From Prochilodus magdalenae (Eukaryota; Chordata; Actinopteri; Characiformes; Prochilodontidae): DNA of 64,000 nucleotides. Position 1 is the first letter of the stretch; each line of letters starts with the position of its first letter. Position numbers and translations under genes: made by a program. The stretch is taken from the NCBI GenBank assembly GCA_024036415.1, contig JAMWET010000477.1:344501-408500 (forward strand), read 5' to 3'. Shown here one piece after another: positions 1 through 11,999 of the stretch. The notes beneath the pieces are model-generated. The model ran no database searches. It worked only from the letters and a program-made list of their open reading frames with translations, and was not told the origin of the DNA.

Positions 1-1880
1 ATGGAAAACTGAGTTTTCCTTACTTTTTGTAAGAGTTTGATAAATGTTTCACAGCATTTGTTAACTTCCCAGTCTATACACTCCATATATGGACACTATG
101 CTGTAAAAACGGCCTGATTAGAACAAATGATTTTATGATGGTGGAAAAAAGCAACTTTCCAAATTTCCATAAAGCTGCCAATTTAGCCCTGCCTATCCAA
201 GCTGAAGTTTCAAGGAATGTTTCAGGACAGAACAGTCAATTAAAACAGAGGGCATGTCACTTATAAAGGCACGGTAACAAAACCAAAGCAGGTTGTTTCT
301 TAGGGACAGGATGGCAACAGACGCTCTAAAATTATAATGTAGGTACATAAAATAACACAAATTTTTATGAAATGGACCTCAGGGGAATTAAAATACAGGG
401 TAAATGTAGGATTTCATTCTAGAGTTTAACTTACGCACACACCTTTAAAGTTGTGTCAGAGCAGCTAAAGTCACCACTGTGTTAAGGCACTGAAAGTGTT
501 TCTGTGCTGAGGTAACATACAACATCCTCAGCCTGTGCTGCGTGAGAGTGGTGTTAAGAGAATGTGATTAAAGAGGAGTGTAGCAAACACATACAACAGG
601 CATCAGTAACTATGAGACTCTTCATTACATAAACCAAGATCTTTAACCTTGTACTGGGTTCACATGGCCTTCAATTCTCTACACTGATAACTACATAATG
701 AACTCTATCGCCTTTATCCTCTCTCTCTCTCGCTCTCTGTCACTCTTTCTCCATTCTGTTTCTTTACTTCTCCTTTGTGTTTCTCTGTTATACATGCTCA
801 CTCTCTTGGGTTCCTACTTTACTCTTGTTCTTTCTCACTTTCTCCTTCTCTTTGTGTTCCTCTCACACTCTCACTCTTGCACTCTCTCTCTCTCTCTCTT
901 CTCACCCAATTCGCATTTTCAGACAGTCATGAGGGAAAGTCGATGGAGACAGTTGCCATGGTGACTGGCACCTATCACATGAGTATAAAGTCCCTACAGG
1001 CCAGGGCTCTGAGTCACCTACTCTAACCCTCAGAGAGAGAGATTGAGAGAGAGATGGAAAGAGATGGAGAGAGAGATAGCTGTGGTGATGTTACAGTGTG
1101 GCAATTTTCAGTTTTCTTGTTGGGATGATGAGCACACACAGTCACGAACAATAAAATCCCAGATATAAAACTACAACTACCATACAAAGCATTAATTCAT
1201 CCATCATCTAAACCACGACAAAAGACAGGAAATACCCTGAACAGACTGGACAAGCACAAGAACACATACACACACGCACCCACGCATGCGCACACACGCA
1301 TGCACACACATGCACGCAGGGGAATTTTACTATCTATAATGGATTTTTTACACAAATATATATGCAACATTTATTTTTAAATATATGTATAACAAAGTCT
1401 GCAGTGGCATCTACCAGCATAGGATGTATGTCAGGCTCTCAAGTCTAAGATAAATGTAATACAAAAGTGTAATGAGTTACAAAGCGTTATTGATAATTTA
1501 TAGAGTACTTCTTATACCAGCAGAAGGTGATAACAGAAATAAAATGTCATTGAAATAATAATATTGAAATAAAGTACAAACCTAATAATACTTGAGTCAG
1601 CAAAAAAGTATTGCTGTACAAAGCCTTCTTTAATGCAGGCTGAAAAGCAGTCTCTGCTGCATATTGTGGATAGTGAGAAAGACCAGAGAGCGGAGAGGTT
1701 TATTAGAGCTGATGGGGCAGAGTGTTAAAAATACACAGCATGGCTGGAGGAAGCCCTTTGTGACGCAGAAAACCCTGACTAACCTGCAGGCTAATCCACA
1801 CTAACTGATGCAGCCATATTCCTATACCACAGGCTTCAGAGAAATAGCTTAGTGAACAATTAAACATGCTTACTTCTTTA

Positions 1881-1985
1881 GTTCTGAGCTATGAAGCCAA
1901 TGTAGCTAACAAGTAGCCGAAGTAAGTAGAAGTCATTTGTAGAGACGACAAGAGATAACATCATGTCATACACAGTCAGGAACTG
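1881..1985 (+). repeat. Dispersed repeat, TGTAGCTAACAAGTAG family
   Basis: The segment with CTTCTTTAGTT and AATGTAGCTAACAAGTAG recurs in diverged form at about 3741-3905 (AATGCAGCTAACAATAAAAG and AACGTAGCCAACAAGTAG) and about 47695-47765 (AATGTAGCTAATAAGTC). It is an unclassified interspersed repeat; the two hairpins at 1998-2116 may belong to the same element. Confidence 0.5.
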
Positions 1986-1997
1986 CATAAGCAAGAT

Positions 1998-2029
1998 ACA
2001 ATGTAGAGCTACCACCTGCTCTACATTGT
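1998..2029. repeat. Perfect 12-bp hairpin
   Basis: ACAATGTAGAGC (1998-2009) and its exact reverse complement GCTCTACATTGT (2018-2029) are separated by an 8-base loop. It lies 35 bases before a second, longer hairpin. Probably part of a fold-back (MITE-like) element. Confidence 0.8.
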
Positions 2030-2063
2030 TGGGGGAATGGAGGTTAGCTTGATGCTAAGGGTT

Positions 2064-2116
2064 GAATTTCAAAGTTAATGCTTGTACCCCAAATACAAGC
2101 ATTAGCTTTGAAATTC
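2064..2116. repeat. 23-bp hairpin with one G-T mismatch
   Basis: The left arm (2064-2086, starting GAATTTCAAAG) and right arm (2094-2116, ending CTTTGAAATTC) pair over 23 bases with one G-T wobble, across a 7-base loop CCCCAAA. The size is compatible with a fold-back transposon core or a small hairpin RNA. Expression cannot be judged from sequence. Confidence 0.8.
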
Positions 2117-3269
2117 CAGTGTAAACCTAAAAAACCAAACATACACCAAAGATGACTTTTTTGTGTCTGATTATCTTAACATTGGGGTATTGGGGGAAAA
2201 TTGAGAAAACCTTTTTTTATTTTAAAATCAAACTATTGCTTGAAGAAGCCGGTACTCAAGCCTCTGTTCTCTAACCCTGCATATAAAAACAGGGAGGGGA
2301 AAGTCAGCACGATGGAAATATGGCCTGCAGGGACTGCAGTGCCATGCAGAGCAAAGCCATCTACGTCACCAAGCAGGGCTATTCCATGTGCCACCCACCT
2401 ACCCACACATACGATTATGCATGCACACATACACATGCCACTGACTCATCCCCCCTCGGGCAGCACTAGTCCTCTGCATCACGCTCTCCGAAATGGCAGC
2501 CTGTGCTAGCAAATGATGCTGGAGTTTTCAGGGAGTGTAAGTCTGCGGTTATAAACATGCGCAGCACAGTGACCCAAAGTTACCCAATGAACCCAAACGG
2601 TGTGATGGCTTATTGCATGTGTTTGCATTTGTAGGCAGGGTTGCATTGAAACAGGAATTCCAGGCCAATTCTGACATCAGAGAGTAATATGCAACTCTTT
2701 ATTAACCACTGATTTTACAAAAAATGTTGGATTAGGGGTGTAGCAATACACACAGAACACTATTTTAGTTGATTTTTGACACTGGCTTCATGATTAAATA
2801 TTCTAATGACATTTTGAACAAAATTTGTGTACAAAAAAATGTATGACTCTATGAATGTTGAACATACTACTAGTGACAAACAGGCAGGAGGAGTAGCTAG
2901 TCAGTGCTGAGCCGATTCTTTGCAAATGGTGTTTAACCAGTGAAGTTGCATTGGATGACTTATTAATATAATGCCCATACTTCATAATGCATTGTCACAC
3001 CTCCAAAACTGCACAATGTTACATGTTGCAATATTGAGAACTTGTGATGCAATTCTTTTACACCCGTATATAAACGCCCCAAACTTTTGAACAGAATACA
3101 GTTTATGATTTTTTATGTTACATTCAGAAAAAAAGCAGTTGTGTATACAGTTGAACAGATCTGTGTTCTCTGTGAATAATGTGAACTTATTTTAAAAGTT
3201 AATAAAACATGCCATCTGACCAGGAGCATGCAAACGTTTGCAGGCATGCTACTTCTGAAATTAAGTGCA

Positions 3270-3530
3270 GTTATATCTTTTTGGTCTCCCCTTTGATGCA
3301 GTAACAGCCTCTACTCTCATGGAAAGGCTTGACACTATATATCAGAGCAATGCTTTGAGGATTTGATTAATTTAAAAGAAAAGTTGACATTGGATGAATA
3401 GTTCTGGATCTCATATGTCTCCCAAAATTATCTCCAAGGTATTGGATGGAGCTCCTTCACTCCATAAAACAGTTTGACTGTTCCACAACCCAATGTGGAA
3501 CGGATCCACTGCCATTAGGATTACAGAGTA
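3270..3530 (-). pseudogene. Tc1-like transposase remnant, C-terminal part
   Basis: Read on the minus strand this matches the 3' half of a fish Tc1-like transposase gene. The plus-strand signature is ACAGCCTCTACTCTCATGG, then GACATTGGATGAATAG, then AGGTATTGGATGGAG, and lastly a segment corresponding to the Trp-rich part ahead of the catalytic core. All frames are interrupted. A related copy in the same orientation is at 45740-45920. Confidence 0.5.
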
Positions 3531-5301
3531 ATCTTTTTTTTTCATATATCAACGATATCTAAACATTCTGAAATATTTTGCTCTTCCTGAATACAAAGCA
3601 TTCGCCATCAAATATTGTTTTGAAACATCAGAATATAGATGCCATTAATAGCACCCTGTTTTACACACCATTAATGCCAGGTTGCTCATTTTTTATTTTC
3701 CAGGAACATCCCAAAACATCACACACTTGCTACCATGTTTCATGTCTGAGGTTTGCTTCTTTAGTTTTGCACTGCAGTTGTGAGGCTAATGCAGCTAACA
3801 ATAAAAGTATGTTATCAATGAGCATGGTGTTAATTACAAGCCTAAGTAGCAACATTTTTGTAGATGTTGTAGGCTAACGTAGCCAACAAGTAGAGGAAGC
3901 TCATAATTAATAATTCAGCACCATTATCTACTAAAAAGAACAAAAGCATGCTGCATAACTAAAATGGCATTGTAGCAGCCACTTTGAAGCCTTTGTACTT
4001 TTGTGCATGACCTGGATCACTGTGTTATAAAGTGAATAGTGTTTGCATTCCAAAATCAACTGCAAAGCCATTACGGTATCAGCTGGGATATATTGAGATG
4101 TATACACTGAGCCCCACAGCAGTAAAAGCTGTCAGTAACTGACAACATGTGACACTCTTCTTGATCTACAAGAAAATCCCACTGTGTGAGCTGGAGAGTG
4201 CAGTGCAGGACCAATCCCACTCCATACTGGTCAGAAAAACTCTTTAGCCTTCTGAGATTCTACTCCAACAGGAGCTGAGATTATATTCTTCTTACAGGAA
4301 AATACATTTTTGTGATCCCTGACGCTCAGTACATGCTGATATCTGATATGTTTATCGTTAAAAACGTATTTCATGTAATGGTTCTGCTGAATGGAGCTCA
4401 AGTCTGAGCTTATTTTCTTATGTTATCTTTTGTTCCTCTTTTCGCAAGGCTAAAATTACTGAAAACAATTTTGTCACCAGAGCAGCACATCATAAAGGCT
4501 GATACTCACACTGCTCCAACCTATTCCTGTATTATACACACCTCCATAAAACTGTCCCCAGGCCAATTGGGATGAAAATACTACAGTACCTCGATTCTCA
4601 GAGACTTTGACCAAGAGTTGACCCCAGTTTCCAGATGAAATATAAGAATGAACTGTTTTAGAATCCACTCACCAGAAGGAGGATATTACGCGCAAATTCT
4701 GCAAACACTCTATTAAACCACAGGAAAATCTACGCAGCCAATAACATGAGCCATACAAAACTACAACATAGTTTTAGCAAGAAATGCTCCTATATAGTTA
4801 TAGAATTACCGGCCCAGGGTGGTACTTGGGAGTCTTGGTCATGCTCCTTTAACCAGTGTCAGACATTTCTAGCGTGACATGCTAGAAGACCCCATCACAG
4901 TGTTACTGATAAGCCTACTAGTCAACACATTGTCTTCTGTGACTAAGACAGCATGTAATACCTCCATGAGCATGAACAGCAGCTGCGATTTGATTTGGCA
5001 TGGACTGAACAAGTTTCTGGATGTAGACCACATCATTGTTCAGTCATTTTTGCATCAAAGAATTGTGGAGTTCAAGCAAAATTGTGAATACCTTCCCTGG
5101 CACAATTGTGATAGGACTTTCCTGTAGAGTTGGATTTTTACCAGTGCTAATAGACCCATATGACCATATGCTTCCATACACCTCCAAATGGATTTTGGCA
5201 TGCCCAATTGCAATAGCTACATTTTTTCCAATTAACATCTGCTTTACCCTCTTTTTTCTTGTCATTTTTTGAATCCTGTCACATAGCAGTATGTGTATCT
5301 A

Positions 5302-5583
5302 ACAGTATCTCACAAAAGTAAGAACATTCCGCACATCATGGGACAACACTGAAGATATGACACTTTGATACAATGTAAAGTAATCAGTATACAGCTAGTA
5401 TAACAGTGTAAATTTGCCGTGCCCTCAAAATAACTCAACATATAGCCATTAATGTCTAAACAGCTGGCAATGAAAGTGAGTACACCCCTAGGTGAAATAG
5501 CCAAATTGTGCCCACTGTATTAAAGTGTCATATCTTCAATGTTGTCCCATGGGGTGTACTCACTTTTGTGAGATACTACAGTT
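5302..5583. mobile_element. Deleted Tc1-type element (MITE), about 280 bp
   Basis: The ends are ACAGTATCTCACAAAAGT at 5302 and the inverted form CTTTTGTGAGATACTAC at 5563-5580. Inner arms also pair: GGGACAACACTGAAGATATG on the left matches the inverse of CATATCTTCAATGTTGTCCC on the right. TA lies before the left end. The sequence ACTCACTTTTGTGAGATACT is the terminus of a well-known fish Tc1-like family. Almost the whole transposase has been lost, leaving two near-abutting inverted repeats. Confidence 0.75.
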
Positions 5584-6934
5584 AAGGGGAAAGAGAGAAA
5601 GCGGAGTAACAGACAGACAGACAGAGAGAAAATTAAAAAGAGAGAGAAAGGAGACAGGTGGAGATAGAAAAGAAAAGAGAAAGAGCGCAAGATAAAAGGT
5701 GGTATAGTGAAGTTCTACAAATACAGTCACTCAGATTAGGGATGGAGTTGAGTGCTGAACACTGTGTCACTGCCTAAGGCTTTCACTCACACAGACACAC
5801 ACACGCAGACACAAAAACAAAGGGTCAAAGAAAGATTTACAGAGACAATCATCATTACCACCATCATCTATTCACAAAATGATACAGCAAGAGGAAGTGA
5901 AGAAAATGATAGAAGAGAGGAAAGAGTAAAACGAAATGTAATATATTAGATAGAGAGATACAGAAAAGAGACAGAAATAGAACTTCGGGATTTCCCTGTA
6001 TCATTATTATTACGACTGTAATTCACTGTATTAACACGGTTTAATCGATATACCAGTTTAGCTCCATTATTTTGCAAATGGTCAAGTATCATATAGGATT
6101 GTGTCAGTTTTAAACTGTCTGTCTTACTTTTGATGGTAAACACATGTAATCTCTATAACGGACTGCAGGAATGATGAATGACATAACGGCCATGCATGAC
6201 CTTGCTGAAAGGTGTTTATATGAATTGTGTCAGAAAACACAGCAATTCACACGACATACACTGTTGTTTACATATTTACACATGCACACACTCGGACGAG
6301 ATAAATATGACAAAATGAAAATAGTGGTCTTCACTACTGAGGTACAAAGATCAGTGGCTGTGAAGTCATCTAGATCCAACACTTGTAGCATTCAGTCCTC
6401 TGCTGACCTGCATGAATTCCCCTGTACTCCCCCAGTAATGTTGGGGGTACCTCCCCTTTGCTAAACCATTACTGCTCTTAGGTAGTACAGGAATTACAAA
6501 TATTTTGCAGTATTGACATACAACAGCAATTGCAATTTCTATTCTGTAATTACTGCTAACATTCACCATATGACATCATAAACATTTAACAATGATATGT
6601 GCACACTTATTAACGTCTGTTTGTTCTCTCATAAGCACTGCTGTCACCTCCTCTTCTACAGAGGATAGACTCACCCAGGTAGGATAAAACTACAGTGAAC
6701 CCCACAGTTCTCGTTTGGCCTTTAAAAGACAAGGATGTCCAGTCCACATTTAAGTATAGGTATGAACATACACTCTTTGTGATGTGTAACTGGACCTTAC
6801 ATCATCTTATACATACCTCCAAAAATAACAACAACTATATTGCCACATATCACTTGCTTGCAATAACTGCAAAAAGCCAAAATTTTCCACAGCCTCTGCT
6901 CTTTGGGAAGTGTAATATATGCTTAATTTGTTAA

Positions 6935-7560
6935 GTTCTGGTGACTTCAGGTTTCATCAGTCCACAAAATGTTAAAAAGCTTTAAAGCTCATTTTTATAT
7001 ATATTTTTTTACATAAATCTTTTGAGATCCTGGTCCATGTTGAGCTGACTGCACAGTGCAATTCTTGCAGAGAATCTCCTGTTCTGCCACATCCCAATGG
7101 GGCTATTAAGGAACATTTGAACTCATTGTCATGTTCATGAAACCAGTTGGATACTTTTGTATTATGGTGCATTATCTGCTGAAAATGGCTTTTAGAAGAT
7201 GATGAATAGTAGCCATAAAAGGATGAACATGGGCAGCAACAATATTTAGGCTGTGGCGTAAAGCCATGCTTGATGGGTAATTGACCATTTCCACCTCCCC
7301 GGACCACTGAAACAAGGTAGGTTAAATTTATGGTTTTAGGCCATTGATGCCAAATTTTGATCTGATCAGCAAAAGTCAAGATTCATGATTTTTCTGTTTC
7401 TGCCTGTCAGAATGTTTTTTCTTTACTGTACCATTCTCAGAGTCTGTTGTACAGAAATATCCTTTGATATCACACTCAAATCAGCCTGGTTGGCACTAAC
7501 AATCATGCCACATTCATAGAGCTCATTATTGTCAACCTGTTGGTTTATGTAATGTAGCTA
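6935..7560 (-). mobile_element. Decayed DNA transposon with GGCCACTTTATTAG-type ends
   Basis: Reads as the minus-strand transposase region of a common fish DNA transposon: ...TTCATCAGTCCACAAAATG..., ...CGGACCACTGAAACAAGGTAG..., and ...GGTTGGCACTAACAATCATGCCACATTC, followed by a decayed terminus TGTAATGTAGCTAGTGAGAG. As remembered, that family ends in a sequence containing CACTGGCCACTTTATTAGG. All frames are broken. This family is the likely source of the minisatellite at 43059-44763. Confidence 0.5.
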
Positions 7561-7592
7561 GTGAGAGTAATATATTGTATGTTGTATATATA

Positions 7593-7593
<1 letters not shown>

Positions 7594-7645
<52 letters not shown>
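7594..7645 (+). repeat. (TG)26 microsatellite
   Basis: Uninterrupted TG dinucleotides, preceded by (TA)n. Z-DNA-prone. Confidence 0.95.
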
Positions 7646-7647
<2 letters not shown>

Positions 7648-7837
7648 CCAGTGGATTACTGTTAGAACATCAGAACTAGTCAGTCACATGAAGGTCAATG
7701 TGAGAGGAGCACGTGGAGGACAGAGGAATCGTCCTGCCTTCTCTAATCCCCCCACACACGCACGCACGCACAGACACACACACACACAGGGTTTAAAATA
7801 CCACGCTGAGCTTCCTGGATTAGAAAGCAGCCAGATT

Positions 7838-7946
7838 ACACACACACACACACTCACACACACACACACACTCACACACACTCACACACACACTCACACA
7901 CTCACACACACACACACTCACACACTCACACACACACACACACACA
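7838..7946 (+). repeat. (CA)n/(CACT) compound microsatellite
   Basis: CA repeats broken at intervals by CACT, followed by a further (GT)n tract at 8003-8024. The open frames here are repeat artefacts (His-Thr polymers). Confidence 0.95.
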
Positions 7947-8589
7947 CCAGTTGGGAGATTAATTTCTCTATTCATCTCCACCTGGGAGTCTCACTCTTCC
8001 TGCTGTGTGTGTGTGTGTGTGTGTAAGACTTGTGCTCTGTGAGTCGTGGGGAGGAAATAATACTTCTGTTGGAAACGTTATGATTTGTGACAGGATTGTA
8101 TCACTGTTCCTGCAGTGTGTGTGTGCATGTGTGAGGGGAGAGAGGGAGAGGGGGAGAGAGAGAGAGATGCATGACAATTGACTTTGCCAAATCCAAGGAG
8201 GCTCCTCTGGCTGTGTGAATAACAGGACCCGATCTCTCTAAAACTAAAAAAGAACCCCAAAAGCTTACAATAAGAAAGGCAGTACCCAAGTACATGGACA
8301 GCATGACAGCAGTCATACTGCAAAAGAAATCAAAAACATTCTCTACTTTTAAGGCATGTTAACATCGAGAGACTTTACTGCCAAATAAAAAAACACTGCT
8401 GCTTTGTTTAAAAGACGCAAATAAAAATGGAGTAATGTTTATTTTTAATAGAATCAATATGCTGGAGAAGTGTTGCCTTTAAAAACTCCAAGTACGTTTC
8501 CAAGTATCACAGAATTTTCCAAGTATCACAGATTTACAGCAACTGACCAGAGTAAGACATTTTATAATTTAAAATATATAGGTGCACAA

Positions 8590-8850
8590 CTTCAATAACA
8601 ATTTATGGCTTCTCATATTGCCATTGTGATATCCGAACACTTTATCGGACATTGCATGTTATGGTAATATTATTATATATTATATAATATGTATAATTTT
8701 ATTATTACTATTCAGGTATTTATTTATGGGGCACTACACGTTCTATTTTGTCAGTTCTTATTAATTGAATCTGATGTACATTTGGTATTGTGTAAACGTC
8801 CTGACATATTGTGACATGATGCTTTTGGCACACTGCCCACCCCTACGTCA
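8590..8850. repeat. Decayed hAT-like repeat
   Basis: The segment with CATATTGCCATTGTGATATC and ATATATAATATGTATAAT ends in ACTGCCCACCCCTAC. It resembles hAT-type fish repeats that close with a CCCCTAC or GCCCTAC terminus. It contains no coding frame. Low-confidence family call. Confidence 0.35.
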
Positions 8851-9179
8851 CATCCACATCTCATCCTGACTTGATGTAAAATCTGCTTCAGATACTGAGA
8901 AAAGTATTTGTAATTACACTTGAAAGTCAATGTGCAGTGAAACTCCAGGCTGCTATGCTAGTTGCTGTGTCACTGCTGCTCAGATGTACACAGCAGCATC
9001 CTCACACACTCTTACGCAACAGCAGCCTGACACATGTGTGTGTGTCTGTGTGTGTGTGTGTGTGTTTCTCCTCTTTTGTGCTGATGGAGGAGGGGTGAAC
9101 CACATGGCAGCACATGTATGAGCAAAGGCGCAGAGATCAGAAATTCTCATGGCTGGAATAAATAAAAACACCAATTTTC

Positions 9180-11890
9180 AGCAGTTGCTATCACCTCGGC
9201 AAAGTTCACACGACTGGATGTCATTCAGCACTGCTAAATTATGACCTGTTCAAAATTAAGGCACAGTTTAGGTTTTATTGTCCTCTGATGTGTTAAACTG
9301 CCCTGGCATACTGTGAGGTATGGAAACTAATGTTAGCCAGTTAAATGTAGCTGTATGATGTGTTGTGTGCAATAATCAAAACTGTTTTTGTTACGAACCC
9401 TATTCCATAAAAAGTAAAATGCAAGTAAAAACAGAAAGCAGGGATTTAGAAATATACTCTGACCTGTATTTGATCAATCTCAGCACAATGACAATACAGG
9501 TAAAACACACGTTTTAAACTCTCATCTTCATTGCTTTGTGTAAACACACGCTCATTCTAAAACTAAACCTGCAACATGTTCTATAAAAAGACAGGAGACG
9601 GTCAATGTAGAACTAGAAACATTATCAAGTCTTAACAAAAAACAGGTCATGTAATTATGCTTGAGTTTTGAAGAAGCATCCATCCTTTATGAGCAAGGAT
9701 GGGTTGAGACTCGCTGCTTAGCCAAAAAGCAGCAGAAAATCCATTTTACCATCTGCAGTGCATATCATCAAATGATGCAGAAAATGGTGAAAACCACAAA
9801 TAAACACCAGTGATACTTTAAACAGCACTGTTCATGGACTCAGGAATACTATGACAAACTGTTTTAATTAAACACTGTTGCGTAGGACTGCTGTTAAGGA
9901 TGTTCTGTGTACAGTGAAGGTCATATCTATAGGTCATATTTATAGGTACCAAAACACTAAGTTCATAAGGTAAAACATTTTTGTTTCTGTACCATTTTCA
10001 ATATAATACAGGCCAAACAGAATTTACTAACACAATGCTTTATGTTTTTAGCCCAGGTTTTTTTTAATTGGGGTCATATAATGATGTTAGCTAACTGGTG
10101 GGTATCCATGTCTCTGGCATCACAACTTGCAAGCTGGCATCCCCAACCTGTAACCAGGCATACTGCCACAGAGACATACACAGAGACACACACACAGAGA
10201 TAGACAGACACACACACAGACAGACACACAGACACGCAATTCCAATGGATGTTGCAGGTCATTTCTCCCCTACACCCCCTATACAGTTCACAGATCTGTA
10301 TTTCTGTAATTCCCTATTTTCCTTTTTGGCACAACTACGTTGATGTGTCACTTTCATGTAAAGGGGCTAAAAAAAGGGGGGAAAAAAAGATTCACTCTTC
10401 ACTGCATCCTGCCGGTTCTCCGCGGAGAGCTGCGTTGTGTTGAGCCAGACCCAGTTTCCAGCAAAGTGCTAATGATGTTTTTCCCTGTTCTCACTTCATT
10501 AAAATCTAAGAATCCAAAAGCCACCACACTGTGCAGAGAGAGAACAGTCAAGGCATGGATTATTCCTCTCTCTACAGATAAACATTCTTCTTCTTTCCAT
10601 CATTTCTTGTACTCTCTCATCTCGCATCTCCTCTCACTGGTGGGAGTTGTGGGGATAATGCTGCGTGTGTCTGTGCTGAGAGGTGGCAGGACAGTGTTTA
10701 ATCCTGGAGTGTGTGAGCGATGAGGAGCTGTGGATGACTCACAGATTTCTTAGCATGTACCAGATCCCTCATAGAATCATCTCTCATATCAGCCGTTTTC
10801 AGTCACAGGAATAAACTGAATCCTAGCTCAGAAAACCTTACGTAATTTTTTATTTATAAAACCATATATTAGATTTTCTATTTAACCTCATATTAAATTT
10901 TATAAGCTGAATTTACAGGTTTCTGATACACATGGGTACTTCCAGACATGTTCTCAATCGCTCTTAATACCTCTTTTAAAAACAATATTGACATTTTATA
11001 ATTAATTGTTATTTTAAATATGCTAATTATTGCAGTTTAGAATATATGCATTTATTGTTGAAACGTATTATTAGCCAGAAGGAGTTCAATCTGTATGCCC
11101 TCTTATTCAGATACAGCTTTTATGAGTCACTTCTATCAAGTGTTTATGGTTCATTTTTCTAGATGTGTAGAGTTTGCGACTGAGCTTCCTGGTTTTAGCT
11201 TTGCCCTAAGCAGAAATTAGTGGCACTATGCTTACATTTTTAGATGATTCACTAAAATTATGCTATGATGGTATGTCAGCCTCTTAGTGTACATTTTGCA
11301 ACGACTATTTATTACTGTGGACCGATATATTTGTCGTCAAATAATTAAATTCTCTCATGTTTTTATTAAGCATCTGCTTTCTTTTATCTTAAACTTTTTT
11401 GTAGAAAGTATGAAAACAGACCAGGCTTCAGAATACTCAATACTGAATAAAGGTAACAAATGAATACTCCAGTTTTTTAATTATTTGCATCAGCCTTCGT
11501 AAATGCTGTACAACAGCAGGGAATAGACAAACTGGCAGCAGACATCTTATTCAACAATAATAAAGAGAATTGTGTTATTTTTATTGGGCCAATACTGCAC
11601 ATGATCTAAAGCTACTATACTATACCTATACAGATCAGACAGCTAGCAGTTAGGTTTATAGACACATTATTGTGGAAATACAGATTGCCCAAATTAATAC
11701 ATTTAAAGTATTTAAATTAATAAATTAATTAATAGTTTTTAATGTTTATGTGGATATTTTACACTATTTGTCAGAATCTAAATCTGTTTACAGCAGTAAC
11801 CAGTGATTAAACATTTCTGCAAATAAAGAACAGGCATACAGTTCATAGCATACTGTACCTCAGGTCACTGCTACGTAATGATGAATCTGG
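9180..11890. other. Non-coding stretch, no gene recognised
   Basis: Apart from short CA/GA tracts (9033-9065; 10165-10230) and the 10360-10720 block, which holds a chance frame, I see no exon, RNA gene or clear transposon. Within the presumed sh3gl2 intron 1. Confidence 0.5.
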
Positions 11891-11903
11891 AACTAGGCTA
11901 CAA

Positions 11904-11913
11904 AATATATACA

Positions 11914-11967
<54 letters not shown>

Positions 11968-11992
11968 ATATATATACTATTATATATTGAAG
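11904..11992 (+). repeat. (AT)n microsatellite
   Basis: Long alternating A/T tract with short interruptions, strongly self-complementary. The flanks (10800-11900) are plain AT-rich DNA in which I see no gene. Confidence 0.9.
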
Positions 11993-11999
11993 CATATAA

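Noticed and set aside
698..964. Leu/Ser-rich 88-codon frame resembling a membrane protein
   Set aside because: Caused by a CT-rich tract (CTCTCTCT, TTCTCC); two overlapping frames look equally hydrophobic.
4879..5272. Possible further Tc1-like remnant (TTGATTTGGCATGGACTGAA)
   Set aside because: The phrase resembles text near the C terminus of some mariner-type genes, but the rest did not follow a family order convincingly, so it was not annotated.
7598..8026. 142-codon plus-strand frame rich in Cys-Val and His-Thr
   Set aside because: Translation of TG and CA microsatellites.
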